Below are positions 24,188 to 34,117 of a stretch of 64,000 nt of DNA, one piece after another; position 1 is the stretch's first letter; each line of letters opens with the position of its first letter. The position numbers and the translations under genes were made by a program. This stretch comes from Streptomyces sp. NBC_01260. Lineage in GTDB: Bacteria > Actinomycetota > Actinomycetes > Streptomycetales > Streptomycetaceae. The stretch spans positions 4,898,001-4,962,000 of the forward strand of contig NZ_CP108464.1 of assembly GCF_036226405.1 (NCBI RefSeq), read 5' to 3'. A model generated the notes under the pieces. The model was not told where the DNA came from. It searched no databases and was given only the letters and a program-made list of their open reading frames with translations.

Positions 24188-25471
24188 TCAGTCCACCGTG
24201 ACCGGCCCGCGGTGACCGACACCACGTGCCACGGTCCGCCCCGAAGTGCTCGGTACGAGCCTGGAACGCAGTGCCAGCAGGGTCACCAGCGCCAGCACCG
24301 TACCCACCAGCGGCACCAGGAATCCGGTGCTCGCGCCATGGGCGTCCGCGAGTTGCCCCGCGACCGTCACGGCCGCCGCCTGCCCGAGCGCGACCGCGCC
24401 CGTCAGCCAGGTGAACGCCTCGGTCCGGGCGGACGCCGGCACCAGCGCCTCGACCAGCGTGTAGCCGCTGATCAGGGCGGGGGCGATGCAGAGTCCGACC
24501 AGCAGCCCGAGCGCGGCCAGCAGGGGCACGGAGTGCACCGCCCACAGGCCCGATGCGGTCAGGGTCAGTGCCGCGTATCCGGCGATGAGCCGACGCCGCG
24601 GTCCGGTCTTCCAGGCGATGGCGCCGCAGGCGATCCCGGCCAGCATGTTGCCGGCCGCGAAGATTCCGTACAGCACCCCGTTCGAGCCGGGGCTGCCGAT
24701 CTCCTCGGCGAACGCGGTCAGCGAGACCTGCATGCCGCCGAAGACCGCGCCGATCCCGAGGAAGGCCACCGCGAGCACCCGTACGCCGGGTACCGACAGG
24801 GCGGAGGCGTGCCGCGGGGAGCCGGCGGGACCGACGTCGCGCACGGTCGGCTGGGTGGCGCGCTGCGCGGCGAAGAACAGCCCGCCGATCAGTGTCAGCG
24901 CGGCTTCCGCGATGAGTCCCGCCGCCGGATGCACCCCCGTGCACAGCGCGGTGGCGATGACCGGTCCGATGACGAAGGTGAACTCGTCCGTCACCGACTC
25001 GAAGGCGGCGGCGGTGGACATCAGGGGTGAGGCCTCACGGCCCGGCGCCGCCCCGAGCACGGCCGCCCAGCGGGCGCGCACCATGGGGCCGATCTGCGGG
25101 ATGGAGGCACCCGTCGGCACAGCCGCCAGGAACAGCGCCCAGATCGGCGCGTCCGCCAGCGCGAGTACCGTCAGGGCCGACACGGACGCCGCGTGCACCA
25201 GGACACCGGGCAGCAGTACGGCCCGCTGTCCGAAGCGGTCGGCGAGCTTGCCGGTCTGCGGCGCGAACAGGGCCATGGAGACGCCGCTCACGGCCGCGAC
25301 GGCGCCCGCGCTGCCGTAGGAGCCGGTGGTGTGCTGGACCAGCAGGACGATGCCGATGGTCAGCATGGCGAAGGGCTGCCGTGCGGCGAAGCCCGGCAGG
25401 AGGAAGGTCCACGCACCTGGAGTGCGCAGCAACTGCCCGTATCCGGGGCGGTCGGAGACCGTGGACGCCAC
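24188..25471 (-). CDS. MFS transporter, 12-helix type
   Basis: The 427-residue membrane protein shows two sets of six helices with a central loop; GKLADRFGQRAVLLPG after helix 2 is the MFS motif A. It resembles Streptomyces transporters of unknown cargo rather than DHA2 exporters. The GTG at 25471, with AGAAAGG eight bases upstream, is favoured over the frame extension to 25525. It stands alone between fmdB and the antiporter genes with no adjacent regulator. Confidence 0.85.
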   Translation of the reverse strand: MASTVSDRPGYGQLLRTPGAWTFLLPGFAARQPFAMLTIGIVLLVQHTTGSYGSAGAVAAVSGVSMALFAPQTGKLADRFGQRAVLLPGVLVHAASVSALTVLALADAPIWALFLAAVPTGASIPQIGPMVRARWAAVLGAAPGREASPLMSTAAAFESVTDEFTFVIGPVIATALCTGVHPAAGLIAEAALTLIGGLFFAAQRATQPTVRDVGPAGSPRHASALSVPGVRVLAVAFLGIGAVFGGMQVSLTAFAEEIGSPGSNGVLYGIFAAGNMLAGIACGAIAWKTGPRRRLIAGYAALTLTASGLWAVHSVPLLAALGLLVGLCIAPALISGYTLVEALVPASARTEAFTWLTGAVALGQAAAVTVAGQLADAHGASTGFLVPLVGTVLALVTLLALRSRLVPSTSGRTVARGVGHRGPVTVD

Positions 25472-25879
25472 GGTCCATGCCTTTCTGCCGCCTGGTGGCC
25501 TTGCTCCTGCGGGACGGGCTGGCACCTGGGTGCGGGCCCGGTCAGGGGCTGCCGAGAGCTGTCCTCTTCGCGCGGAACTGCGGTAGATGCCGGGCGCTCA
25601 CAGCTGAGGCGGAGGACGCCACGACCGCCATACGGTCGCGCCAGCTCTGCGTCAGGCAGAGTTGGTCGATCAAGATCATTGAGTGTCGGTGGATCTGGTG
25701 GATCTGAATGCCGGTGGATCAGTCACTGCCGGACGCGCGCGGTACGGCTGTGCGGCACCGGGGTGCGTCACAGCCGTACGGAGCATGGGCAGGTTTCCTT
25801 CATGGTACAGGCAGAGTTCCGTATGAACCTGCGATTGTGCGCCAGTCACCCTCCGTAACCTGCGAACGCGGGCGCACTC
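25472..25879. other. Non-coding spacer with inverted repeats
   Basis: No supportable gene lies here. GTACGGCTGTG at 25742-25752 and CACAGCCGTAC at 25769-25779 form an 11-base-pair stem that could terminate the antiporter transcript, which runs leftward and stops at 25880. A second imperfect repeat, CCAGCTCTGC and GCAGAGTTGG, occurs near 25638-25662. Confidence 0.5.
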
Positions 25880-27547
25880 TCACTGGTGGGCCTTCGCTTC
25901 TCGCGCCTTCGCTTCACGGGCCTTCGTCTCGCGGGTCTTCATCTCCCGGGCCGTCGTCTCGTGCGCCACTGTCTCGTCCGGCATCCGGCCCAGTTTCTTC
26001 ACGGCCTTGAGCGCATTGGAGACATGTGGCCCGGTGAAGGGTTCCGCGCCGGGATTCCCGTCGGTCCCCAGCCAGCCGGCCAGCTTGCCGCCCTCGCCGA
26101 CCGCGTGCAGCCGCGCCTCTGTCGCGTCGCGCACCGGATCGGTCGTGACCACCAGCAGTTCGTCGCCGCGGCGCAGCACGGTCGGCGGGGTGGGGACGAA
26201 GCTCTTGTCGTCCCGTACGACGAGGGTGACCGCGGCCCCCGCGGGCAGTCGCAGTTCGCCGACCTCGACACCGTGCATCTTCGACTTGGCGGGGATGGCC
26301 ACCGACAGCAGATGTCCGCGCAGCCGCTCCAGGGGCGCCGACTCGATGCCCAGGTCGGCCGCCTCGGACGGGTCTTCGGCGATCTTGAGGGCCTTCGCGA
26401 GCCAGGGCAGCGTCGGGCCCTGGATGAGGGTGTAGACGATGACGAGTACGAAGACGATGTTGAAGACCCGGGTGGAGCCCTCGATACCGGACACCATCGG
26501 AATGGTCGCCAGGATGATGGGCACGGCGCCGCGCAGCCCCGCCCAGGACATCAGGGCCTTCTCCTGCCACGGCAATCGGAACGGCGCGAGCGAGAGGAAG
26601 ACCTCCAGCGGCCGGGCCACCACCGTGAGCACCAGGCCCACGACGACGGCGGGCCAGAAGTCGTCGAGCAGGTCGTGCGGGGTGACCAGCAGGCCGAGCA
26701 GCACGAACATGCCGATCTGGGCCAGCCAGCCGAGCCCGTCGGCGAAGCCGCGGGTGGCGGGCCAGTGCGGCAGCTTGGCGTTGCCGAGGATCATCGCCGC
26801 GAGGTAGACGGCGAGGAAGCCGCTGCCGTGGACCAGGGCACCCGCCGCGTACGCGGACACCGCGATCGCCATCACGGCGATCGGGTAGAGGCCGGAGGCG
26901 GGCAGCGCCACATGCCGCAGCCCGAACGAGCCGAGCCAGCCGACCGCGATGCCGACGGCCGCGCCGATCGCCAGCTCCAGTGCTATCTCGCCGACCAGTA
27001 CGTACCAGCTGTCCACCGGCCCGACGGTCGAGAAGGCCACCACCAGAATCACCACGGGGGCGTCGTTGAAGCCGGATTCGGCTTCCAGGACGCCGGTGAT
27101 CCGGGCGGGCAACGGCACCTTGCGCAGTACGGAGAAGACCGCGGCGGCGTCCGTGGAGGAGACGACCGCGCCGATGATCAGCGCCTGCCGCCAGTCGAGG
27201 CCGACCAGGTAGTGCGCTCCGGCGGCGGTCACGCCCACGCTCACCGCGACGCCGACGGTGGAGAGCAGCGCCGCCGCGGGCAGGGCGGGTCTGACCTCTT
27301 TCCACTTCGTGCCGAGGCCACCCTCGGCGAGGATCACGACCAGGGCCGCGTACCCGATGACCTGCGTCAGTTCCGCGTTGTCGAACTTGACGTCGAAGAG
27401 CCCGTCCTGCCCCATGACGACGCCGATGCCGAGGTACAGGAGCAGGCTGGGGAGCCCGCTGCGTGACGAGATCCGTACCGCCGCCACCGCGACGAGCAGG
27501 ACAAGTGAGCAGACGAGCAGGAGCTCGTTGAGCGCGTGGACAGTCAG
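25880..27547 (-). CDS. K+/H+ antiporter, CPA1/NhaP2 type with C-terminal RCK_C domain
   Basis: The 555-residue protein has 12-13 helices of the CPA1 exchanger core, including the ion-site segment STDAAAVFSVLR and ESGFNDAP. A C-terminal TrkA-C/RCK_C domain (about 405-470) suggests nucleotide or ion gating. The tail consists of degenerate ARE(M/T/A)K repeats. The first in-frame ATG/GTG (27487) would cut through the first helix; a CTG at 27545-27547 gives LTVHALNELLLVCSLVLLVA, restores it, and has AAGGA seven bases upstream, so I use CTG. No ATG or GTG lies further upstream before the stop. Confidence 0.82.
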   Translation of the reverse strand: MTVHALNELLLVCSLVLLVAVAAVRISSRSGLPSLLLYLGIGVVMGQDGLFDVKFDNAELTQVIGYAALVVILAEGGLGTKWKEVRPALPAAALLSTVGVAVSVGVTAAGAHYLVGLDWRQALIIGAVVSSTDAAAVFSVLRKVPLPARITGVLEAESGFNDAPVVILVVAFSTVGPVDSWYVLVGEIALELAIGAAVGIAVGWLGSFGLRHVALPASGLYPIAVMAIAVSAYAAGALVHGSGFLAVYLAAMILGNAKLPHWPATRGFADGLGWLAQIGMFVLLGLLVTPHDLLDDFWPAVVVGLVLTVVARPLEVFLSLAPFRLPWQEKALMSWAGLRGAVPIILATIPMVSGIEGSTRVFNIVFVLVIVYTLIQGPTLPWLAKALKIAEDPSEAADLGIESAPLERLRGHLLSVAIPAKSKMHGVEVGELRLPAGAAVTLVVRDDKSFVPTPPTVLRRGDELLVVTTDPVRDATEARLHAVGEGGKLAGWLGTDGNPGAEPFTGPHVSNALKAVKKLGRMPDETVAHETTAREMKTRETKAREAKAREAKAHQ

Positions 27548-27604
27548 TGGCCGGTCCTTCCCTGCGAGCGCCTGCCGGAGCGTGTTCCGGCGGCCGGTAC
27601 TTCG

Positions 27605-27617
27605 TTACCTTACCTAA
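27605..27617. promoter_or_regulatory. Possible iron-regulator (DmdR/IdeR-like) half-box
   Basis: On the minus strand this reads TTAGGTAAGGTAA, close to the TTAGGTTAGG half of the actinobacterial iron box; the second half is poor. It lies in the A+T-rich spacer between the antiporter and the penicillin acylase gene. Confidence 0.25.
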
Positions 27618-27763
27618 TCTTTAACGTTTTCTTGATGCGTTCGAGTACTCGTGCGATCGCTACGCAATTCGAACCATCCCGATACCGCGTCAGAGAGGCT
27701 TCGGCGCTGCGCCTATGGTTGCTCCTGCACTCCCAGGACCACCCTGCCCCTCGAAGGACAGCG

Positions 27764-30514
27764 ATGCCCGCCAACACAACCGCCTCTTCCGGCTCCACCG
27801 GTACCGCCGGTGGCGGGTCGCGCAAGAAGAAGGGGCGACGCGCCCGCCTGATCGTGATCGTCCTGGTGCTGGCGCTTGTCGCGGGTATCGGATACGGCAC
27901 GTACTGGTCCGTATCCACCGTGCGGGCCTCGTACCCGCAGACCAACGGGACCGCCCAGCTCGCCGGCCTCGACAGCGATGTCGAGGTGAAGCGCGACAGC
28001 TACGGGATTCCGCAGATCTACGCCGACTCCGATGCCGACCTGTTCCGCGCCCAGGGATTCGTCCAGGCGCAGGACCGCTTCTGGGAGATGGACGTCCGCC
28101 GTCACATGACGGCCGGCCGGCTCTCCGAGATGTTCGGGTCCGGCCAGGTCGAGACAGACTCCTTCCTGCGCACGCTCGGCTGGCGCAAGGTCGCACAGGA
28201 GGAGTACGACCACGTCCTGTCCGCGGAGACCAAGAAGAACCTCCAGTCGTACGCGGACGGGGTGAACGCCTACCTCAAGGGCCGCGACGGCAAGGACATC
28301 TCCGTCGAGTACGCGGCGCTGGGCCTCACCAACGACTACAAGCCGACGCAGTGGACCCCGGTCGACTCGGTCGCCTGGCTGAAGGCCATGGCCTGGGACC
28401 TCCGCGGCAACATGCAGGACGAGATCGACCGTTCGCTGATGACCAGCAGGCTCGACGCGAAGCAGATCGAGGACCTGTACCCGCCCTACCCGTACGACAA
28501 GCACAAGCCGATCGTCGCCGAGGGCGCGATCTCCCCGGTCACCGGGAAGTTCGACCCGCAGGCGACGCCGTCCGACGGCCTCGGCTCGTCCACCGCGCAG
28601 GGCGCCACACAGGGGCTCAACACCCAGCTCGGCGCGCTCTCCGACACCCTCGACAAGATCCCCTCGCTGCTCGGGCCTAACGGCACCGGCATCGGGTCGA
28701 ACTCCTGGGTGGTCTCGGGCAAGTACACGACGACCAACAAGCCGCTGCTCGCCAACGACCCGCACCTGGCGCCGCAGCTGCCCTCGCTCTGGTACCAGAT
28801 GGGGCTGCACTGCCGCACTGTCTCGGCGACCTGCAAGTACGACGCCGCCGGCTACACGTTCTCCGGTATGCCGGGCGTGATCATCGGCCACAACCAGGAC
28901 ATCGCCTGGGGCTTCACCAACCTGGGCGCGGACGTCACCGACCTCTTCCTGGAGAAGGTCTCCGCGGACGGCTACCAGTACGACGGCAAGGTGAAGCCCT
29001 TCACCACCCGCGAGGAGACCATCAAGGTCGCCGGCGGCAGGGACCGGCACATCACCGTCCGTGAGACCAACAACGGTCCGCTGGTCTCCGACCGTTCCAG
29101 CGAGCTGGAGAAGGTTGGCCAGAAGGCGCCCGTCACCAACGCGGCTCCGGACCGTGCGGACGGCTACGGGGTGGCGCTGAAGTGGACCGCGCTGGAGCCC
29201 GGCAAGTCCATGGACGCGGTCTTCGAGCTCAACCGCGCCAAGGACTTCACGTCCTTCCGTGCGGCGGCCGAGCACTTCGAGGTTCCCTCGCAGAACCTGA
29301 TCTACGCCGACACCAAGGGCCACATCGGCTACCAGGCGCCGGGCAGGATCCCGCAGCGCAAGTCCGGCGACGGCACGATGCCCAGCCCCGGCTGGTCCTC
29401 GGCCTACGGCTGGAAGAAGGACCCGATCCCGTTCGACGAGCTGCCGTACGAGTACGACCCGAAGCGCGGGTACATCGTCACCGCCAACCAGGCGGTCATC
29501 GACGAGGAAAAGTACCCGTACATGCTCACCAAGGACTGGGGCTACGGCACCCGCAGCCAGCGGATCAACGACCTCATCGAGTCGAAGATCAAGGGTGGCG
29601 GGAAGATCTCGACCGATGACATGCAGAAGATGCAGATGGACAACACCAGCGAGATCGCCACGCTGCTGGTGCCCGAGCTGATGAAGATCAACATCTCGGA
29701 CAAGGACGTCCGGGAGGCGCAGAAGCTGCTGGAGGGCTGGGACTACACCCAGGAGTCCGACTCGGCGGCGGCCGCGTACTTCAACGCGGTCTGGCGAAAC
29801 ATCCTCAAGCTGGCCTTCGGCGACAAGCTCCCCAAGGAGCTGCGGGTCAAGGGCGAATGCCTGAACGTGCCCCCGGCCAAGAGCTCCGGTCCGGTCGACG
29901 AGCAGGACAAGCGGGTACGCGAATGCGGCCAGCGCGCCCCCGACTCGGCGCAGCCGGACGGCGGTGACCGCTGGTACCAGGTCGTCGAGAACCTCATGGA
30001 CAAGCCGGACAGCGACTGGTGGAAGGCGCCGGCGAACCGCAAGGACAAGGCGACCGGGAACCGCGAGGAGCTCTTCGCCCGCGCCATGGAGGACGCCCGC
30101 TGGGAGCTGACGGCCAAGCTCGGCAAGGACATCACCACCTGGAACTGGGGCCGGCTGCACCAGCTGACCCTGAAGAACCAGACCCTCGGTACGGAGGGGC
30201 CCGGACTGCTCCAGCGGGTGCTGAACCGGGGCCCGTGGAACCTGGGCGGCGGCGAGGCCGCGGTGGACGCCACCGGCTGGAACGCGGCGGGCGGCTACGA
30301 GGTCGTCTGGGTCCCGTCGATGCGGATGGTCCTCAACGTGGGGGACTGGGACAAGTCCCGCTGGATCAACCTCACCGGCGCCTCCGGGCACGCGTTCAGC
30401 GCGCACTACACCGACCAGACGGACAAGTGGGTCAACGGCGAGCTGCTCGACTGGTCCTACGGGACGAACGCGGTCACCGGGTCGACGAAGGACACGCTGA
30501 CCCTGAAACCGTAA
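27764..30514 (+). CDS. Penicillin acylase family Ntn-hydrolase
   Basis: The 916-residue precursor has a basic N-terminus, one hydrophobic anchor (about 28-50) and an extracellular acylase. After a spacer the beta-chain is predicted to start at Ser312 within GIGSNSWVVSG, matching the autocatalytic Gly-Ser cleavage site and nucleophile of penicillin G acylases. DPHLAPQLPS and GHNQDIAWGFTN are further family motifs. Substrates may be beta-lactam side chains, acyl-homoserine lactones or lipopeptides. GAAGGA at 27753-27758 sets the ATG at 27764; the reading frame extends upstream through promoter sequence without a site. A terminator follows. Confidence 0.9.
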   Translation: MPANTTASSGSTGTAGGGSRKKKGRRARLIVIVLVLALVAGIGYGTYWSVSTVRASYPQTNGTAQLAGLDSDVEVKRDSYGIPQIYADSDADLFRAQGFVQAQDRFWEMDVRRHMTAGRLSEMFGSGQVETDSFLRTLGWRKVAQEEYDHVLSAETKKNLQSYADGVNAYLKGRDGKDISVEYAALGLTNDYKPTQWTPVDSVAWLKAMAWDLRGNMQDEIDRSLMTSRLDAKQIEDLYPPYPYDKHKPIVAEGAISPVTGKFDPQATPSDGLGSSTAQGATQGLNTQLGALSDTLDKIPSLLGPNGTGIGSNSWVVSGKYTTTNKPLLANDPHLAPQLPSLWYQMGLHCRTVSATCKYDAAGYTFSGMPGVIIGHNQDIAWGFTNLGADVTDLFLEKVSADGYQYDGKVKPFTTREETIKVAGGRDRHITVRETNNGPLVSDRSSELEKVGQKAPVTNAAPDRADGYGVALKWTALEPGKSMDAVFELNRAKDFTSFRAAAEHFEVPSQNLIYADTKGHIGYQAPGRIPQRKSGDGTMPSPGWSSAYGWKKDPIPFDELPYEYDPKRGYIVTANQAVIDEEKYPYMLTKDWGYGTRSQRINDLIESKIKGGGKISTDDMQKMQMDNTSEIATLLVPELMKINISDKDVREAQKLLEGWDYTQESDSAAAAYFNAVWRNILKLAFGDKLPKELRVKGECLNVPPAKSSGPVDEQDKRVRECGQRAPDSAQPDGGDRWYQVVENLMDKPDSDWWKAPANRKDKATGNREELFARAMEDARWELTAKLGKDITTWNWGRLHQLTLKNQTLGTEGPGLLQRVLNRGPWNLGGGEAAVDATGWNAAGGYEVVWVPSMRMVLNVGDWDKSRWINLTGASGHAFSAHYTDQTDKWVNGELLDWSYGTNAVTGSTKDTLTLKP

Positions 30515-30544
30515 GGGGCGCGCCGCCCCCGAAGCCGTGGGCAC

Positions 30545-30576
30545 GGGCCCGCTCCCGGAGTTCCGGGGGCGGGCCC
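30545..30576. terminator. Hairpin terminator between convergent genes
   Basis: A 14-base-pair stem (30545-30558 with 30563-30576, one G-T pair) closes on AGTT, 30 bases after the acylase stop and just before the end of the opposing cyclo-ligase gene. Confidence 0.75.
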
Positions 30577-30584
30577 GCGGTGCT

Positions 30585-31193
30585 TCAGCCGTCGCTGAAG
30601 CGCCGTGATCCAGCCGGTGTCACGACCGCGTCCACGGGGTGGTCGTGCGGTTCCTCCGGGACCCGCGCGGCCACCTCGTCGTCGTACAGCAGGACGATCA
30701 GGGCCGGATGCGCCCCGGCCGCCGAGAGCCGGGCCAGCACCCGGTCGTAGCTGCCGCCGCCGCGGCCCAGCCGCATTCCGCGCCCGTCCACCGCGAGGCC
30801 CGGCAGCAGTACCGCGTCCGCCTCCAGAACGGCGCCGGGGCCGAGCCGCTCCCCGTCCGGTTCCAGCAGTCCGCGACCGGCCTTCTCAAGCCTCCCGGCG
30901 CCCTCGTACGGCGCCCAGTCCAGGTCGTTGTCCGGCAGGAGCACCGGCAGCAGCACCCGCACGCCCCGTGCGCGCAGCGCGTCCAGCAGGGCGCGGGTGC
31001 CCGGTTCGCGCCCCACCGAGACATACGCGGCGACGGTGCGGGCCGCGGAGAGCTCGGCGAGTCCGAGCGCGCGGCGGGCCAGAACCGCGGCGGCCCGTTC
31101 GACGTCCTCCTCTGTCAGGAGGCGTCGTGCGGCGAGCAGTTCACGCCGCAGCAGTGCCTTTGCGGACATGTCGTCGTTCAACGGGGCACCCAC
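30585..31193 (-). CDS. 5-formyltetrahydrofolate cyclo-ligase
   Basis: The 202-residue enzyme converts 5-formyl-THF to 5,10-methenyl-THF using ATP. The substrate/ATP loop RLGRGGGSYDR near residue 140 and the N-terminal basic RRELLAARR helix are the family signature. The GTG at 31193 or the ATG at 31169 could be the start; neither has a strong ribosome site. The gene diverges from galU across an 83-base spacer with an inverted repeat. Confidence 0.88.
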   Translation of the reverse strand: MGAPLNDDMSAKALLRRELLAARRLLTEEDVERAAAVLARRALGLAELSAARTVAAYVSVGREPGTRALLDALRARGVRVLLPVLLPDNDLDWAPYEGAGRLEKAGRGLLEPDGERLGPGAVLEADAVLLPGLAVDGRGMRLGRGGGSYDRVLARLSAAGAHPALIVLLYDDEVAARVPEEPHDHPVDAVVTPAGSRRFSDG

Positions 31194-31226
31194 GGATCTC
31201 TCGTACTGGCATATATGAGGACAAAG

Positions 31227-31266
31227 TTAACCGGAGACTCATCTTCCGCCCATGTCTGCCGGTTAA
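31227..31266. promoter_or_regulatory. Inverted repeat upstream of galU
   Basis: TTAACCGG at 31227-31234 and CCGGTTAA at 31259-31266 form a perfect interrupted palindrome with 24 bases between the arms, ending 10 bases before the galU ATG. Confidence 0.4.
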
Positions 31267-31276
31267 GGTTCTGCGC

Positions 31277-32179
31277 ATGACTCAGTCGAACCCCAGGATC
31301 AGCAAGGCTGTCATTCCGGCGGCGGGCCTCGGTACCCGCTTCCTGCCGGCCACCAAAGCCACTCCCAAAGAGATGCTGCCTGTCGTCGACAAGCCTGCCA
31401 TCCAGTACGTCGTCGAGGAGGCGGTGGCCGCCGGGCTCTCCGACGTACTGATGATCACCGGTCGCAACAAGCGTCCCCTGGAGGACCACTTCGACCGCAA
31501 TTACGAACTGGAGTCCGCGCTCACCCGCAAGGGTGACGCCGAACGGCTGCGCAAGGTCCAGGAGTCGAGCGACCTCGCCACCATGCACTACGTCCGACAG
31601 GGCGACCCGCGCGGCCTCGGCCACGCCGTCCTGTGCGCGGCGCCGCACGTCGGCGACCAGCCGTTCGCGGTGCTCCTGGGCGACGACCTGATCGACCCGC
31701 GCGATCCGCTGCTGGCCCGCATGGTGGAGATCCAGGAGCGCGAGGGCGGCAGCGTCATCGCGCTCATGGAGGTCCCGCCCGAGCTGATCCACCAGTACGG
31801 CTGTGTGGCCGTCGAGCCCACCGCCGAGGGCGATGTGATGCGGATCACCGGCCTGGTCGAGAAGCCGGAACCGGCCGACGCGCCCAGCAACCTCGCCATC
31901 ATCGGCCGCTATGTCCTGGACCCCGCGGTGTTCGGGATACTGCGCCGGACCGAGCCCGGCCGCGGTGACGAGATCCAGCTGACCGACGCCCTGCAACTGC
32001 TGGCCGAGGACGAGAAGGCCGGCGGCCCGGTGCACGGGGTCGTCTTCAAGGGCCGCCGCTATGACACCGGCGACCGGAGCGACTACCTCCGTGCCATTGT
32101 CAGACTCGCGTGCGAACGTGAAGATCTGGGACCGGAGTTCCGGACCTGGCTCCGCAGTTACGTCACCGAGGAGATGTAA
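31277..32179 (+). CDS. galU: UTP-glucose-1-phosphate uridylyltransferase
   Basis: The 300-residue nucleotidyltransferase makes UDP-glucose from UTP and glucose-1-phosphate, feeding cell-wall, trehalose and glycan synthesis. It carries AAGLGTRFLPATKATPKEML, the nucleotide-binding signature of bacterial GalU, at residues 15-34, and LVEKP near 195. The leader between the inverted repeat and ATG is very short, suggesting a leaderless or nearly leaderless message. It is followed after four bases by the molybdotransferase gene, so the two may be co-transcribed. Confidence 0.93.
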   Translation: MTQSNPRISKAVIPAAGLGTRFLPATKATPKEMLPVVDKPAIQYVVEEAVAAGLSDVLMITGRNKRPLEDHFDRNYELESALTRKGDAERLRKVQESSDLATMHYVRQGDPRGLGHAVLCAAPHVGDQPFAVLLGDDLIDPRDPLLARMVEIQEREGGSVIALMEVPPELIHQYGCVAVEPTAEGDVMRITGLVEKPEPADAPSNLAIIGRYVLDPAVFGILRRTEPGRGDEIQLTDALQLLAEDEKAGGPVHGVVFKGRRYDTGDRSDYLRAIVRLACEREDLGPEFRTWLRSYVTEEM

Positions 32180-32183
32180 GACC

Positions 32184-33494
32184 TTGAGCAGCACGATCTG
32201 GTCGGTGGACGAGCACCTGGAAGACATCCTCGCCGCGGTGAAGCCGCTCGAACCCATCGAGCTGCAGCTGCCCGATGCGCAGGGCTGCGTCCTGGTGGAG
32301 GACGTCGTGGTGGAGATCGCCCTGCCGCCCTTCGACAACAGCTCGATGGACGGCTACGCGGTCCGCGTCGCCGATGTGGAGGGTGCCACCGAGGAGTTCC
32401 CCGCGGTCCTCACCGTCATCGGTGACGTCGCGGCGGGCGACGCCGGACTCCTCGGCGGCCAGCGGGTGGGGCCGGGCGAGGCCGCCCGCGTCATGACCGG
32501 CGCCCCGCTGCCGGCCGGTGCGGAGGCCGTGATCCCGGTCGAGTGGACCGACGGCGGCACGGGCGAGGGCCCCGTCGCCGCGATGCGCGCCCACAGCGAC
32601 GCCCCGGAGGGCGCGCGCGGCGAGGTCCGCGTCCACCGCCCGGTCGAGGCCCGCGCCCACGTCAGGGACCGGGGCAGCGACGTCCGGCCGGGCGATCTGG
32701 CCCTGCGCGCCGGGTCGGTGGTCGGACCGCCGCAGATCGGCCTGCTCGCGGCGATCGGCCGCTCGACGGTGAAGGTGCGGCCCCGGCCGCGCGTCGTCGT
32801 CATCTCCACCGGCAGTGAACTGGTCCAGCCCGGCGAGGAACTGACCGGCGGCCAGATCTACGACTCGAACAGCTTCGCGCTGACGGCCGCCGCGCGCGAC
32901 GCCGGAGCGATCGCCTACCGGGTCGGCGCCGTCACCGACGACGCCGAGACGCTGCGCGCCACCATCGAGGACCAGCTGATCCGTGCCGACATCGTCGTCA
33001 CCACCGGTGGCGTCAGCGTCGGCGCCTACGACGTGGTCAAGGAGGCCCTGTCCTCGGTGGGCGACGAGGACGAGCCGGGGAGCGGCATCGACTTCCGCAA
33101 GCTCGCCATGCAGCCCGGCAAGCCGCAGGGCTTCGGCTCCATCGGCCCCGACCACACCCCGCTGCTGGCGCTGCCGGGCAACCCGGTCTCCAGTTACGTC
33201 TCCTTCGAGCTGTTCGTGCGGCCCGCGATCCGTACCCTGATGGGCCTTCAGGATGTGAACCGCCCCACCGCCAGGGCCACCCTGGTCGGCGACAAGGCGC
33301 TGTCCTCGCCCGCGGGCAGGCGGCAGTTCCTGCGCGGGACGTACGACGCCGAGGCGGGCACCGTCACGCCCGTGGGCGGTTCCGGATCGCATCTGATCGC
33401 CGCTCTCGCCCAGGCGGACGCGCTGATCGTGCTGCCCGAGGACGTCACCTCCGCCGAGCCCGGCACGGACACCGAGGTGATCCTGATCCGCTGA
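32184..33494 (+). CDS. moeA: Gephyrin-like molybdotransferase Glp/MoeA
   Basis: The 436-residue enzyme inserts molybdate into adenylylated molybdopterin. MoeA features are NSSMDGYAV near residue 52, MTGAPLPAGAEAVIPVE, the MoCF domain with TTGGVSVGAYD, and PGNPVSSYVSFELFV near 335. TTG at 32184 is preceded by GAGGAG about ten bases upstream, partly inside the galU stop region. The name Glp is used for the actinobacterial branch. It begins the cofactor block moeA-moaC-mogA. Confidence 0.9.
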   Translation: MSSTIWSVDEHLEDILAAVKPLEPIELQLPDAQGCVLVEDVVVEIALPPFDNSSMDGYAVRVADVEGATEEFPAVLTVIGDVAAGDAGLLGGQRVGPGEAARVMTGAPLPAGAEAVIPVEWTDGGTGEGPVAAMRAHSDAPEGARGEVRVHRPVEARAHVRDRGSDVRPGDLALRAGSVVGPPQIGLLAAIGRSTVKVRPRPRVVVISTGSELVQPGEELTGGQIYDSNSFALTAAARDAGAIAYRVGAVTDDAETLRATIEDQLIRADIVVTTGGVSVGAYDVVKEALSSVGDEDEPGSGIDFRKLAMQPGKPQGFGSIGPDHTPLLALPGNPVSSYVSFELFVRPAIRTLMGLQDVNRPTARATLVGDKALSSPAGRRQFLRGTYDAEAGTVTPVGGSGSHLIAALAQADALIVLPEDVTSAEPGTDTEVILIR

Positions 33495-33616
33495 CCCGCG
33501 CCGGGTGGCGGTACGGTATCTGCCGCTGTGCCTTCCGGGGGACACCCCCCGGACCCCGGGCCTGCACCCCGGTGCGGCCCAGGGGCAACCGGCGCCCTAC
33601 CGCTAGGCGGAGTTAG

Positions 33617-34113
<497 letters not shown>

Positions 34114-34117
<4 letters not shown>

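Noticed and set aside
27713..30544. Long antisense open frame (943 codons) opposite penicillin acylase
   Set aside because: It is the high-G+C shadow of a strongly supported gene, has no domain or ribosome site and includes the promoter of the sense gene.
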